A stretch of DNA of 6,126 nucleotides from Holosporales bacterium (GCA_031266385.1 JAISBC010000034.1:1-6126); one strand, 5' to 3'. Counted from the stretch's first letter, positions 1-5,965 are shown. Translations and numbers: made by a program. The notes: generated from the letters alone by a model not told the origin.

Positions 1-155
1 AAAGCCCCGTAAACACCACTTGTTGGGGCGGAGTGGCACGGCAGATTCCCGACCAGACCCAGAGGAAGAGCACCACAGCCCCCCCCCCCCCCCCAGAGCC
101 TTGTGAGGCCTGGTTTTCCAACGTTCTTGTTCGCAAATTTGTTAAATATTTTCAT
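1..155 (-). CDS. 5' part of a phase-variable exported protein gene (cut by window edge)
   Basis: The start is ATG at 155-153, preceded by a purine-rich RBS (AGAGGGG, about 10 bases upstream). The first residues, MKIFNKFANKNVGKPG, closely match the start of the gene at 2274-2906, and the two 61-base stretches from ATG to the G run differ at only about 8 positions. After RLW comes a run of 16 G on the coding strand. As sequenced, the frame reads GGGGGCGALPLGLVG and stays open to the window edge. All three frames are open there, so the true frame cannot be proven. With 15 G the frame would read AVVLFLWVWSGICRA, then TPPQQ, which is a much better signal-peptide core with an A-type cleavage site. 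I therefore infer that this copy is out of register (OFF) at 16 G. The mature protein lies outside the window and its function is unknown. Confidence 0.6.
   Translation of the reverse strand, partial: MKIFNKFANKNVGKPGLTRLWGGGGGCGALPLGLVGNLPCHSAPTSGVYGA
79..94. repeat. Homopolymer C16 tract (G16 on the coding strand)
   Basis: This is an uninterrupted run of 16 C on the + strand, located 24 codons or fewer after the ATG at 155 of the minus-strand gene. Such long G/C runs inside coding sequence are classic sites of slipped-strand mispairing. Length change by one base changes the reading frame downstream. The exact length in a clonal assembly may be a consensus of a mixed population. Confidence 0.9.
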
Positions 156-189
156 CAAATCTAATCCCCTCTTTTATATATCTACTTTA

Positions 190-222
190 ATGATATCTAT
201 TTTGTATTTAAATTCGGTAAAC
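190..222 (-). promoter_or_regulatory. Putative promoter of the minus-strand gene starting at 155
   Basis: Read on the minus strand, GTTTACCGAATTTAAATA (222-205) is followed by AGATATCAT (198-190). The same pair, GTTTACTAAATTTAAATA and AGATATGAT, occurs at nearly the same distance from the ATG of the gene at 2906. The box starts 50 and 48 bases from the two start codons. TATCAT (195-190) is a 5/6 match to a -10 hexamer, although its distance to TTTACC (20 bases) is longer than usual. Conservation in an otherwise diverged upstream region supports a shared promoter or activator site; which base steps are the hexamers is uncertain. Confidence 0.45.
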
Positions 223-241
223 TTGCTCTGTGGATCTGGAA

Positions 242-265
242 AGGATCCGATTTTTATCTGATCCT
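242..265. promoter_or_regulatory. Hairpin/inverted repeat in the divergent region upstream of tgt
   Basis: The arms AGGATCCGAT (242-251) and ATCTGATCCT (256-265) pair over 10 positions with a single mismatch around a TTTT loop. It lies between the putative promoter of the gene at 155 and tgt. No T run follows on either strand, so it does not look like an intrinsic terminator. An operator or a structured part of the tgt leader are both possible. No clear sigma70 promoter for tgt is visible in 156-365; TTGATT (276-281) with TACGTT (300-305) is a weak candidate only. Confidence 0.35.
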
Positions 266-365
266 CAGATTGCCCTTGATTTTAGAGTCGAGAAATTGGT
301 ACGTTCCTGCACTGAACTGCGTTGAAAGTTCTGGCTTTCTCCCTATGTGAGGTAAAAAAAGCATA

Positions 366-1544
366 GTGTTCAGATTTGAGATCGTGAATCGTAGCGATAA
401 ATCGATGGCCCGAGTTGGGATCGTCAACACAAAACACGGTGTAATCCATACCCCTGCCTTCATATTCTGCGCGACGAAGGCCAACGTAAAAGGCCTCACG
501 ATCGATCACGTTAAAAACTCTGGAACTCAGATTATCCTATCAAATGCCTATCACCTAATGTTACAGCCCGGGAGTGATCTCATCAGGAGGGCCGGTGGTC
601 TGCACCGTTTCCTCTCCTGGGATGGCCCGATGTTCACCGATTCCGGTGGATTTCAGATTTTTAGCCTTGGACATGGGAGTGTGAGTTCTGAGATTAAGGG
701 AACTCGGTTTGGAGATCGAAGGAGGACCCTCCTCTGTGTGACCGAGGAAGGAGCTGAATTTCGTTCATATTACGATGGGAGGATCGTAAAATTAACTCCG
801 GAGTCATCGATGCAGATTCAGATGGATCTGGGAGCCGATATCATCGTCTCGATGGATGAATGTACTCCATATCACGTCAGTAAATTATATACCGCCAATT
901 CCATGGAAAAGAGCAAGAGATGGGCCATCAGATCACTCGAAGAATTAAAAAAAGAAGGCAGACAGAATTCACAGGCCCTTTTGGCCGTTATTCAGGGCGG
1001 GATCTACAAGGACCTGCGGCAAGAAAGTGCCCATTTTGCCAATATGAATGATTTTCCTGGTTTTGCGATCGGGGGTTCCCTCGGGAAAACACGATCAGAA
1101 ATGTATGATGTAATCGGGATGACGACCGAAATGCTCGATCGATCGCGATATACTCACCTCCTCGGAATCGGCGGTATCGCCGATATTTTCGAGGGAGTAA
1201 AATGCGGAATTGATACTTTTGATTGCGTCTCTCCGACTAGGATCGCTCGACATGGGGCCGCCCTCGTTAAGGCGAGAGAACTACTCAAGAAATCCCAAAA
1301 ACATATGAATCTCAATAATGCGATTTATGTCGATGATTTTTCACCGATCAGGGAATCCTGCCAATGTTATACATGTCGTAATTTCTCTAGAGCCTATATT
1401 CATCACTTACTTCGATCTCGAGAAAGCTTGGCGGGTAGTCTGATTTCGATTCATAACATCTTCACGATGAATCGATTGATGGCGGATATTAGGAAAGCAA
1501 TCGCAGAGGATAAATTGGACGAAATCCGGAACGATTGGTGCTGA
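366..1544 (+). CDS. tgt: Queuine/preQ1 tRNA-guanine transglycosylase (Tgt)
   Basis: Cytoplasmic enzyme that swaps guanine-34 of tRNAs with GUN anticodons (Asp, Asn, His, Tyr) for a 7-deazaguanine base on the way to queuosine. The 392 residues are slightly longer than the usual 370-380 and cover the whole TIM-barrel family. Visible family motifs are TDSGGFQIFS (91-100, with the general acid/base Asp92), SMDEC (162-166), IQGG (209-212), the nucleophile Asp286 in GIDTFDCVSPTR, and the zinc site CQCYTC (Cys332, Cys334, Cys337) plus His363. The start is GTG at 366: the frame is closed by TGA at 348 and the only RBS-like sequence is TGAGGT at 348-353. After the Asp/Gly-rich motif the enzyme reads GGSLGKTRSEM where E. 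coli and Zymomonas have GGLAVGE, one residue shorter, in the base-binding pocket. It converges on the minus-strand gene ending at 1556, 11 bases apart, with no obvious terminator between them. Confidence 0.97.
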   Translation: MFRFEIVNRSDKSMARVGIVNTKHGVIHTPAFIFCATKANVKGLTIDHVKNSGTQIILSNAYHLMLQPGSDLIRRAGGLHRFLSWDGPMFTDSGGFQIFSLGHGSVSSEIKGTRFGDRRRTLLCVTEEGAEFRSYYDGRIVKLTPESSMQIQMDLGADIIVSMDECTPYHVSKLYTANSMEKSKRWAIRSLEELKKEGRQNSQALLAVIQGGIYKDLRQESAHFANMNDFPGFAIGGSLGKTRSEMYDVIGMTTEMLDRSRYTHLLGIGGIADIFEGVKCGIDTFDCVSPTRIARHGAALVKARELLKKSQKHMNLNNAIYVDDFSPIRESCQCYTCRNFSRAYIHHLLRSRESLAGSLISIHNIFTMNRLMADIRKAIAEDKLDEIRNDWC

Positions 1545-1555
1545 GATCCGAACAA

Positions 1556-2223
1556 TCAGATTAGGTTACACCTATAAACATCACTCCTCCATCTATGGTT
1601 CATAGACCAACGATGGTAAAGATATAGCATGGAGAATCCAGCAGCCCCGATGGCTGCCGAGGTTATTCCCAAAATCTTATACCTCCGACCCAATTCCACA
1701 TTCGATTCGTCCACATCCTTAACCTTCCCAGAATATCCCAATTTCCGAGCTTCACGCCAATAGCCATCCACAAAACCAAGTAGCAAGCATAACTCCTCGC
1801 TAGTACAATCGTTATAACTCACCACAACCAAAGGAGCTCCGACAATAAACTTAGCCCACTCATAGTGATAGTCGAGATAATTAAACGACACAGAATCCAC
1901 AGTCTTCCATGGCAGACTAGACAAAATTGGTGATCCAACATCCAACCAAAAAGACGGGTGAGATTCCTCAGGTGGACAAAAACAGCGAGGGCAAGGATCT
2001 CCCCGCCGATCCGATTCCCGTCCCAGATCAACATGTCTAGCTTCCCACATTTGGGCTGACATGAACCCCAAAGCGGTATATAAATCCGAATCACATAAAC
2101 TAGGAAAAAATAGGCCCAGAAGCCCTAATGGGTAACAAATCTGGGAAGCACCCCCCCCCCCACCGCCTTGTAAGCCCCGGTTTTCCCAGTGTTTTTGCTA
2201 GCAAAGACGTTAAATATTTTCAT
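1556..2223 (-). CDS. Phase-variable exported membrane protein, out of frame as sequenced (OFF)
   Basis: The ATG at 2223 has a strong RBS (GGGAGG, about 10 bases upstream) and encodes MKIFNVFASKNTGKTGAYKA, then a run of 11 G. With 11 G the frame ends at TAG (32 residues). With 12 G (or 9) it enters an open frame that runs to TGA at 1556-1558, giving 222 residues. The 10-G frame also stops early. A purely ORF-based call would start at TTG 2071 and miss the leader. In the restored protein the G run is followed by a hydrophobic stretch (YPLGLLGLFF), then an acidic, Cys-containing domain with CPRCFC, a segment around SYNDC and GFVDGYW, and one membrane span near residues 183-203 followed by a basic tail. 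It lies 50 bases after the stop of the upstream gene 2274-2906, so the two are probably cotranscribed. Body function is unknown. A permanently broken pseudogene is the alternative, but the open frame over more than 190 codons argues against decay. Confidence 0.6.
2151..2161. repeat. Homopolymer C11 tract (G11 on the coding strand)
   Basis: Eleven C on the + strand, at codons 21-25 of the minus-strand gene starting at 2223. Its length decides between a 32-residue stop product (11 G) and the 222-residue protein (12 or 9 G). Confidence 0.9.
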
Positions 2224-2249
2224 AAAAATATATCCTCCCTAATATTTCT
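2209..2249 (-). repeat. Conserved RBS-ATG leader repeat, copy at gene 1556-2223
   Basis: These 41 bases cover the RBS, start codon and first codons, and match 2892-2932 at 38 of 41 positions. Similarity fades quickly outside the leader. The downstream coding bodies are not recognisably similar at the nucleotide level, so the leader is the conserved module and the body is variable. Confidence 0.8.
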
Positions 2250-2273
2250 TCATCAAGCTTCTCGTATTAAAGT

Positions 2274-2906
2274 TTATAATCCGTTAATCTTTAGTACAGC
2301 AGTGCGGGATTTTGACTTATTGTAGCCTCCTATGAACAATCCCCATCCCAACACACCCAAAGCCACAGAAGCCCCCACGATCCATGAATTAAATCTGGGA
2401 GGTTCAACGGCAGCCGGGCAATCCTTCCCAAATCCTCCGGAATTAAACTCCTCCAAATACCCGTAAACCCAGCCATCCAAGAAAGCCCTTTGATCTTCTG
2501 GGCAATCCCAAAAATTGATCAAAGTCACAGGCTCATTAAACAGGGCCTTACATAAACGGACAGTCGATGGACAGGCCCCAGAGCAATCCAGGAGGATCCC
2601 CGGGCAATCCGGGAGAGCAGGAACAGGCATCACCCAATCATCAGAATTAGGTTCAAAAAAGCACAAAGGGTAAGGGGCTCCTAGTCGACAAGCCTCCCGT
2701 CCTAGAGCAGTCAGTGTTGGAGGAAAGTTATTAAACCCCCAGTCCCAAGTATTACAATTCCACAGCTTCTGCTCAGCCCGAACATCGTCAAACAGGCCGG
2801 CTAGGGCAGCCACGAAGGCGGCAGACGAGATGAGCCCCCCCCCCCAGAGCCTTAAAACCCCTGGTTTTCCAACGTTCTTGTTAGGAAATTTGTTAAACAT
2901 TTTCAT
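2274..2906 (-). CDS. Phase-variable exported Cys-rich membrane-anchored protein (in frame, ON)
   Basis: 210 residues, starting at ATG 2906 with RBS GGAGAGG about 10 bases upstream. Residues 1-20 are a long basic leader (MKMFNKFPNKNVGKPG, then VLRL). The 11-G run encodes part of Trp21 and Gly22-24. Residues 25-38 (LISSAAFVAALAGL) are the hydrophobic core, with likely signal peptidase cleavage after VRA (44). The mature part has nine Cys (51, 73, 82, 101, 108, 112, 119, 135, 163), three DCP motifs and FLDGWVYGYL (142-151). One membrane span at about 174-194 is followed by a basic tail (KSKSR), giving an N-out, C-in topology in the inner membrane. I do not recognise the mature domain. P-x-x-x-[IV] then x-DC and F-[VL]-DG-[YW] align with the gene at 1556-2223, supporting distant paralogy. 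This is the likely first gene of a two-gene minus-strand unit. Confidence 0.72.
   Translation of the reverse strand: MKMFNKFPNKNVGKPGVLRLWGGGLISSAAFVAALAGLFDDVRAEQKLWNCNTWDWGFNNFPPTLTALGREACRLGAPYPLCFFEPNSDDWVMPVPALPDCPGILLDCSGACPSTVRLCKALFNEPVTLINFWDCPEDQRAFLDGWVYGYLEEFNSGGFGKDCPAAVEPPRFNSWIVGASVALGVLGWGLFIGGYNKSKSRTAVLKINGL
2835..2845. repeat. Homopolymer C11 tract (G11 on the coding strand)
   Basis: Eleven C on the + strand inside the signal-peptide region of the minus-strand gene 2274-2906. At 11 G the gene is in frame, so any length change not divisible by three would abolish the mature protein. Confidence 0.9.
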
Positions 2907-2932
2907 AAAAATATATCCTCTCCAATATTTCT
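2846..2932 (-). repeat. Conserved leader module, copy at gene 2274-2906
   Basis: The 61 bases 2846-2906 match 95-155 at about 53 of 61 positions, including the shared coding block for NKNVGKP. The part 2892-2932 matches 2209-2249 at 38 of 41. This shows that all three minus-strand genes carry the same leader unit, with the copy at 2162-2223 the most diverged. Confidence 0.8.
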
Positions 2933-2938
2933 ATAATC

Positions 2939-2971
2939 ATCATATCTCATTATTATTTAAATTTAGTAAAC
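2939..2971 (-). promoter_or_regulatory. Putative promoter of the minus-strand gene starting at 2906
   Basis: GTTTACTAAATTTAAATA (2971-2954) is followed on the minus strand by AGATATGAT (2947-2939), the counterpart of the box at 190-222. TATGAT (2944-2939) matches a -10 hexamer at 5 of 6 positions and would give a leader RNA of roughly 25-30 bases. The gene at 2223 has no such box in its 50-base upstream gap, consistent with cotranscription. Confidence 0.45.
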
Positions 2972-3160
2972 GAGAGGAGTCATATAAGTAATATAATTCT
3001 GCAGATTGGTAGGTATACACTAGGCGGCGTACGAGCGTTTTACATGATATAATTTTATTATAACCCCATCCCCCTACCCTCCCCTTATAATTTCCTCTCT
3101 GCTTCTGCGCTCCGTGCCTCCTTGTAATAGATCTGATTGTGGGGTTTTTTGGAAGAAGTC
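2972..3160. other. Divergent intergenic region, no gene
   Basis: Together with its flanks this separates the minus-strand gene at 2906 from pheT. It holds an extended -10 like TGATATAAT at 3045-3053 on + and, overlapping it, TATAAT at 3062-3057 on minus. Neither has a recognisable -35. A pyrimidine-rich stretch lies at about 3064-3086. I see no tRNA fold or coding potential. Confidence 0.4.
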
Positions 3161-3169
3161 TGCTATACT
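3161..3169 (+). promoter_or_regulatory. Putative extended -10 promoter of pheT
   Basis: TGCTATACT combines the TG of an extended -10 with TATACT, a 5/6 match to TATAAT. No good -35 is present at 16-18 bases upstream (GGGGTT), as expected for an extended -10 promoter. Start of transcription near 3176 would give a leader of about 80 bases before pheT. Confidence 0.45.
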
Positions 3170-3209
3170 CTTGGCACCCGTGAGAACGACTACATTCTGG
3201 AAAAGGTTT

Positions 3210-3251
3210 ATGAAGGTCGGTGAGTTACTAAATTATCTGTCGAAGGAGTAA
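3210..3251 (+). CDS. Possible 13-residue leader ORF before pheT
   Basis: ATG at 3210 follows AAAAGG and reads MKVGELLNYLSKE, then stops at TAA (3249-3251). The last codons AAG-GAG-TAA form the pheT RBS (AAGGAG 3243-3248), so its translation would terminate on the pheT ribosome binding site. It contains no Phe codon, so it is not a classic Phe attenuator. It may be chance. Confidence 0.2.
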   Translation: MKVGELLNYLSKE

Positions 3252-3258
3252 CATTGGT

Positions 3259-5643
3259 ATGAAATTTACATTCGATTGGCTTAAGGATCATTTACGATCC
3301 GATTTAAATTATCAGGAGATTGCCGATATTCTTCCCAATCTCGGAATCGAGGTCGAGGAGGTCATAGACCATTCTCTAAGGTTTCAGGATTTCGTCGTCG
3401 GATTTATAAGGGATACTAAACCACATCCGAATGCCGATCGGCTGCGGGTTTGCGAGGTGGATATTGGGAACGAAATCCTCAACATCGTATGTGGTGCTCA
3501 GAATGCCAGGTCCGGGATATATGTAGCCGTCGCCAGGGTCGGAGCCGTCATTCCGGCGCATAATGAACGCCTCAGGAGGAGCACGATTCGAGGAATCGAC
3601 AGCGAGGGAATGATGTGCTCGACCGAAGAGCTCCTGATCGATGATGATGGTATCGACGGGATAGTGGAGTTATCGCAGGATTCCCAGATTGGTGGCAATA
3701 TCGCTCAGTCCCTGCATATGGATGATATTATCTTCGATGTAAGTATTACCCCGAACCGTGCCGACTGCTTTAGTGTTCGAGGATTGGCGAGGGATCTGGC
3801 GGCCTCCGGAGCCGGGGATCTGCTGCCCCTCCCCGATTTAAAAGCATCAAATAGTGACGAAAAAAATCCAATAAATATCGATCTGCAAACACCACATTGT
3901 CCGTATTTTTCAACGGTGGCGGTCACGGGAGTTTCTGGGCACGCCCCCGATTATGTGACGAGGAGATTGAAGGCCATCGGGCAGAGATTAATCCACGGCC
4001 CCGTCGATATCGGAAATTATATTTGCATCGATATCGGGCAGCCGATGCATATCTTCGACCTGGATAAACTACCTCCCAGCCTCGTCGTCCGGGATTCGAT
4101 CTCCGGGGAAAAGCTAATGACTCTAAACGGCGAGGAAACCGTTCTACCGGGTGGGGCCGTCGTTATCGCCACTGCGGATGGGAAAGTACTATCGATCGCC
4201 GGCATTATGGGAGGAGAAGATTCGGCCTGCTCTGATGGATCTAAAAACATCCTGGTAGAAGGTGCATATTTTGATAGGATAGCCATCGCTAAGGCTGGGC
4301 AAGCCCTCCGGCTTTCTACTGATGCGAGGACTCGATTCGAGAGAGGGATTGATCCAGGACTCGTTGAATTCGCCGTTAATTATGCGGCCGACCTCTTGAC
4401 TTTCGATGGCGCTGGGAAGATCTCGAATATCAATGAGGCCGGGACCTTACCGCCGAATACTACTACCGTCGTCTTGAATTCCTCCAAATTTCAGGCATTA
4501 ACCGGGTTAGATCACGATGACTTCCTGAAATCCAAGGAGATCGTTGAGAGACTGGGGATGAAGGCCAATATAATAGATGATTTCAGTATGGCTATCGAAT
4601 CCCCGTCCTGGAGGCATGATATCAGTATCGAAGAAGACATAATCGAAGAGGTCGTCAGGATTATTGGGTATGATAATATCGGGGATCAGGAATTGGATAA
4701 AAAGGATCCAATTTCCAAGGTATACACCATCGATAAAATATCGGATGCGTTGGTTTACAATGGTTATCACGAGGTCAAGACTTTTTCATTCATAGATTCT
4801 GGATCGGCGTTACTCTTCAAGAATCGGGAGGAGCTTTTAAATATCGAGGATCCATTGACGATTGAATTTGCCGTGATGCGCCCTTCGGTTGTCGCCTCCC
4901 ATCTTAAGGCCATCAAATTGGCTCAGAGTAAGAGTCAGAGGAATAGCAGGATATTCGAGGTAGGAAAAAGGTATCATAAAGTCGGCTCGAATTATGAAGA
5001 AATTTCGGAAGAAAATACGGTGACGGCTACTCTCTCGGAAGATAGGATGAACAGGACTTGGAGGTATCGCAGGGCAAGCGTTTCGATTTTCGATGTTAAG
5101 GAAGATCTCGAAAAACTCTTGAATCTGACGATCTCTGGTTTTCGGTTAAGCCGTGAGGCTCCGGGGTACTACCATCCCGGGAGGAGTGGGTCCTACGTGA
5201 TCCAGAAGGACACTGTCATCGCGCATTTCGGGGAAATTCATCAGGTCATCCTAGATGAGCTGGATATAACCGGTCCCGTCGCGTGTTTCGAGCTATTCCT
5301 CGATCATATCCCTGAGTTGGTTATTTTCAAGCAGAGGGCTCCATTGATTCTATCACCATACCAATCGACCGTTCGTGATTTTTCGTTCATCGTGAAGAAA
5401 GATGTGATGGGGGAGGATATAATAAATGCCATAAAAAAACTCAAATTAGATTGGATTACGAGTACAACGATTTTTGATGTATATGAATCTGAGGCGATAG
5501 GAATCGAGAATAAGGCGGTAGCCCTGGAGGTCGTAATGCAATCTGATAAATCGACCCTAACGGATACGGATATCAAAGAAATCTCCGACAAGATCATAAC
5601 ATCCGTCCTCAAAAACTGTGCCGGTGTTTTGAGAGAAAGATAG
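3259..5643 (+). CDS. pheT: Phenylalanyl-tRNA synthetase beta subunit
   Basis: Beta chain of the cytoplasmic (alpha-beta)2 PheRS, which charges tRNA-Phe; the beta chain binds tRNA and edits misacylated Tyr. At 794 residues it matches the usual bacterial length (E. coli 795). Domains in order: N-terminal region 1-40; EMAP/OB-type tRNA-binding domain about 43-150 (PHPNADRLRVCEV, NIVCGAQN, IRGIDSEGMMCS); TPNRADCFSVRGLARDLA (164-181); B3/B4 editing domain about 213-385 (GPVDIGNYICIDIGQPMHIFDLD, IAGIMGGEDS, DARTRFERGIDP); B5 domain about 403-475 (PSWRHDISIEEDIIEEVVRI); catalytic-like B6/B7 about 485-690; C-terminal FDX-ACB anticodon-binding domain about 699-794 (SPYQSTVRDFSFIV). ATG 3259 is preceded by AAGGAG with 10 bases of spacing. 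pheS is not adjacent; it must lie elsewhere, unlike the common pheST operon. No strong terminator is visible after the stop. Confidence 0.98.
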   Translation: MKFTFDWLKDHLRSDLNYQEIADILPNLGIEVEEVIDHSLRFQDFVVGFIRDTKPHPNADRLRVCEVDIGNEILNIVCGAQNARSGIYVAVARVGAVIPAHNERLRRSTIRGIDSEGMMCSTEELLIDDDGIDGIVELSQDSQIGGNIAQSLHMDDIIFDVSITPNRADCFSVRGLARDLAASGAGDLLPLPDLKASNSDEKNPINIDLQTPHCPYFSTVAVTGVSGHAPDYVTRRLKAIGQRLIHGPVDIGNYICIDIGQPMHIFDLDKLPPSLVVRDSISGEKLMTLNGEETVLPGGAVVIATADGKVLSIAGIMGGEDSACSDGSKNILVEGAYFDRIAIAKAGQALRLSTDARTRFERGIDPGLVEFAVNYAADLLTFDGAGKISNINEAGTLPPNTTTVVLNSSKFQALTGLDHDDFLKSKEIVERLGMKANIIDDFSMAIESPSWRHDISIEEDIIEEVVRIIGYDNIGDQELDKKDPISKVYTIDKISDALVYNGYHEVKTFSFIDSGSALLFKNREELLNIEDPLTIEFAVMRPSVVASHLKAIKLAQSKSQRNSRIFEVGKRYHKVGSNYEEISEENTVTATLSEDRMNRTWRYRRASVSIFDVKEDLEKLLNLTISGFRLSREAPGYYHPGRSGSYVIQKDTVIAHFGEIHQVILDELDITGPVACFELFLDHIPELVIFKQRAPLILSPYQSTVRDFSFIVKKDVMGEDIINAIKKLKLDWITSTTIFDVYESEAIGIENKAVALEVVMQSDKSTLTDTDIKEISDKIITSVLKNCAGVLRER

Positions 5644-5660
5644 ATCTCGCTATATTTTAG

Positions 5661-5801
5661 ATGTTGAATCAGACCGTGATATTCAAATTTGGAGATTTAG
5701 CTTCTAATTGTCATCTGCCTCTGAAAATTTTCCCCAATATAAAGGCCGTACAGAGAGCTTTGAGGACGACCGAAAGTAATTTCCACATCTGCTACGTATA
5801 A
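5661..5801 (+). CDS. Doubtful small ORF downstream of pheT (46 residues)
   Basis: ATG 5661 to TAA 5801 encodes a 46-residue peptide beginning MLNQTVIFKFGDLASNC. It starts 17 bases after the pheT stop in the same direction, but lacks a Shine-Dalgarno sequence, has no recognisable domain and is short enough to occur by chance. It could be a small downstream gene, a decayed remnant, or nothing. Confidence 0.15.
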   Translation: MLNQTVIFKFGDLASNCHLPLKIFPNIKAVQRALRTTESNFHICYV

Positions 5802-5802
5802 T

Positions 5803-5814
5803 TTTCGCGCGAAA
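5803..5814. repeat. Perfect 12-base palindrome TTTCGCGCGAAA
   Basis: TTTCGCGCGAAA is a perfect palindrome with a CG-only core in an AT-rich stretch, directly after TATAAT (5797-5802). The TATAAT has no -35 partner. The palindrome might be a protein binding site; nothing else supports a role. Confidence 0.3.
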
Positions 5815-5845
5815 TAATGCCAAAGGCCCTAATAAAACAATGCAA

Positions 5846-5874
5846 TTGACAAATGCACAACAATCAAATATAGT
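5846..5874 (+). promoter_or_regulatory. Near-consensus sigma70 promoter
   Basis: TTGACA (5846-5851), a 17-base spacer, then TATAGT (5869-5874): a perfect -35 and a 5/6 match -10 at the optimal distance. Transcription would start near 5881 and run rightward. The only sign of a gene downstream is the RBS at 6118-6123, so the transcript would have a leader of more than 240 bases, or the region encodes an unrecognised RNA. Confidence 0.6.
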
Positions 5875-5962
5875 CCACAGTAAGAATCATCAGCAATAGG
5901 CGCAAAGCCAGCGAGGTAAAAGTGAACGGATTAATCAAAGTTGCAATCTTGGGGAGTATCAT
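5864..5962 (-). CDS. Doubtful small hydrophobic ORF (32 residues)
   Basis: ATG at 5962 to TGA at 5864 reads MILPKIATLINPFTFTSL, then a hydrophobic segment (ALRLLLMILTV). It could form one membrane span, but there is no RBS and it runs against the strong promoter at 5846-5874. Probably chance. Confidence 0.12.
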   Translation of the reverse strand: MILPKIATLINPFTFTSLALRLLLMILTVDYI

Positions 5963-5965
5963 AAT

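Noticed and set aside
1532..1556. GATTG/CAATC pair between the convergent gene ends as a terminator
   Set aside because: The arms are 5 bases with a long loop and no T run on either strand; this is chance level.
1819..2094. 91-codon minus-strand ORF in another frame of gene 1556-2223
   Set aside because: It is the frame entered with 11 G but is cut off from the leader by TAG. It lacks the membrane anchor and the motifs shared with the neighbour, so it is a shadow frame.
2128..2325. 65-codon + strand ORF across the C11 tract
   Set aside because: It lies antisense to the conserved leader module and the end of gene 2274-2906, and has no RBS or domain. Its opening depends on the reverse of the poly-G gene.
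79..2845. Poly-C runs as sequencing or assembly errors
   Set aside because: The exact lengths may be imprecise, but three independent copies at the same place in the same leader, all 11 or longer, are not explained by error.
3171..3190. TTGGCAC as a sigma54 -24 element upstream of pheT
   Set aside because: The matching TTGC -12 element is absent at the required distance.
5900..5925. GGCGCAAAGCC resembling part of a c-di-GMP riboswitch
   Set aside because: Only a few bases match; the flanking helices and conserved positions are not present.
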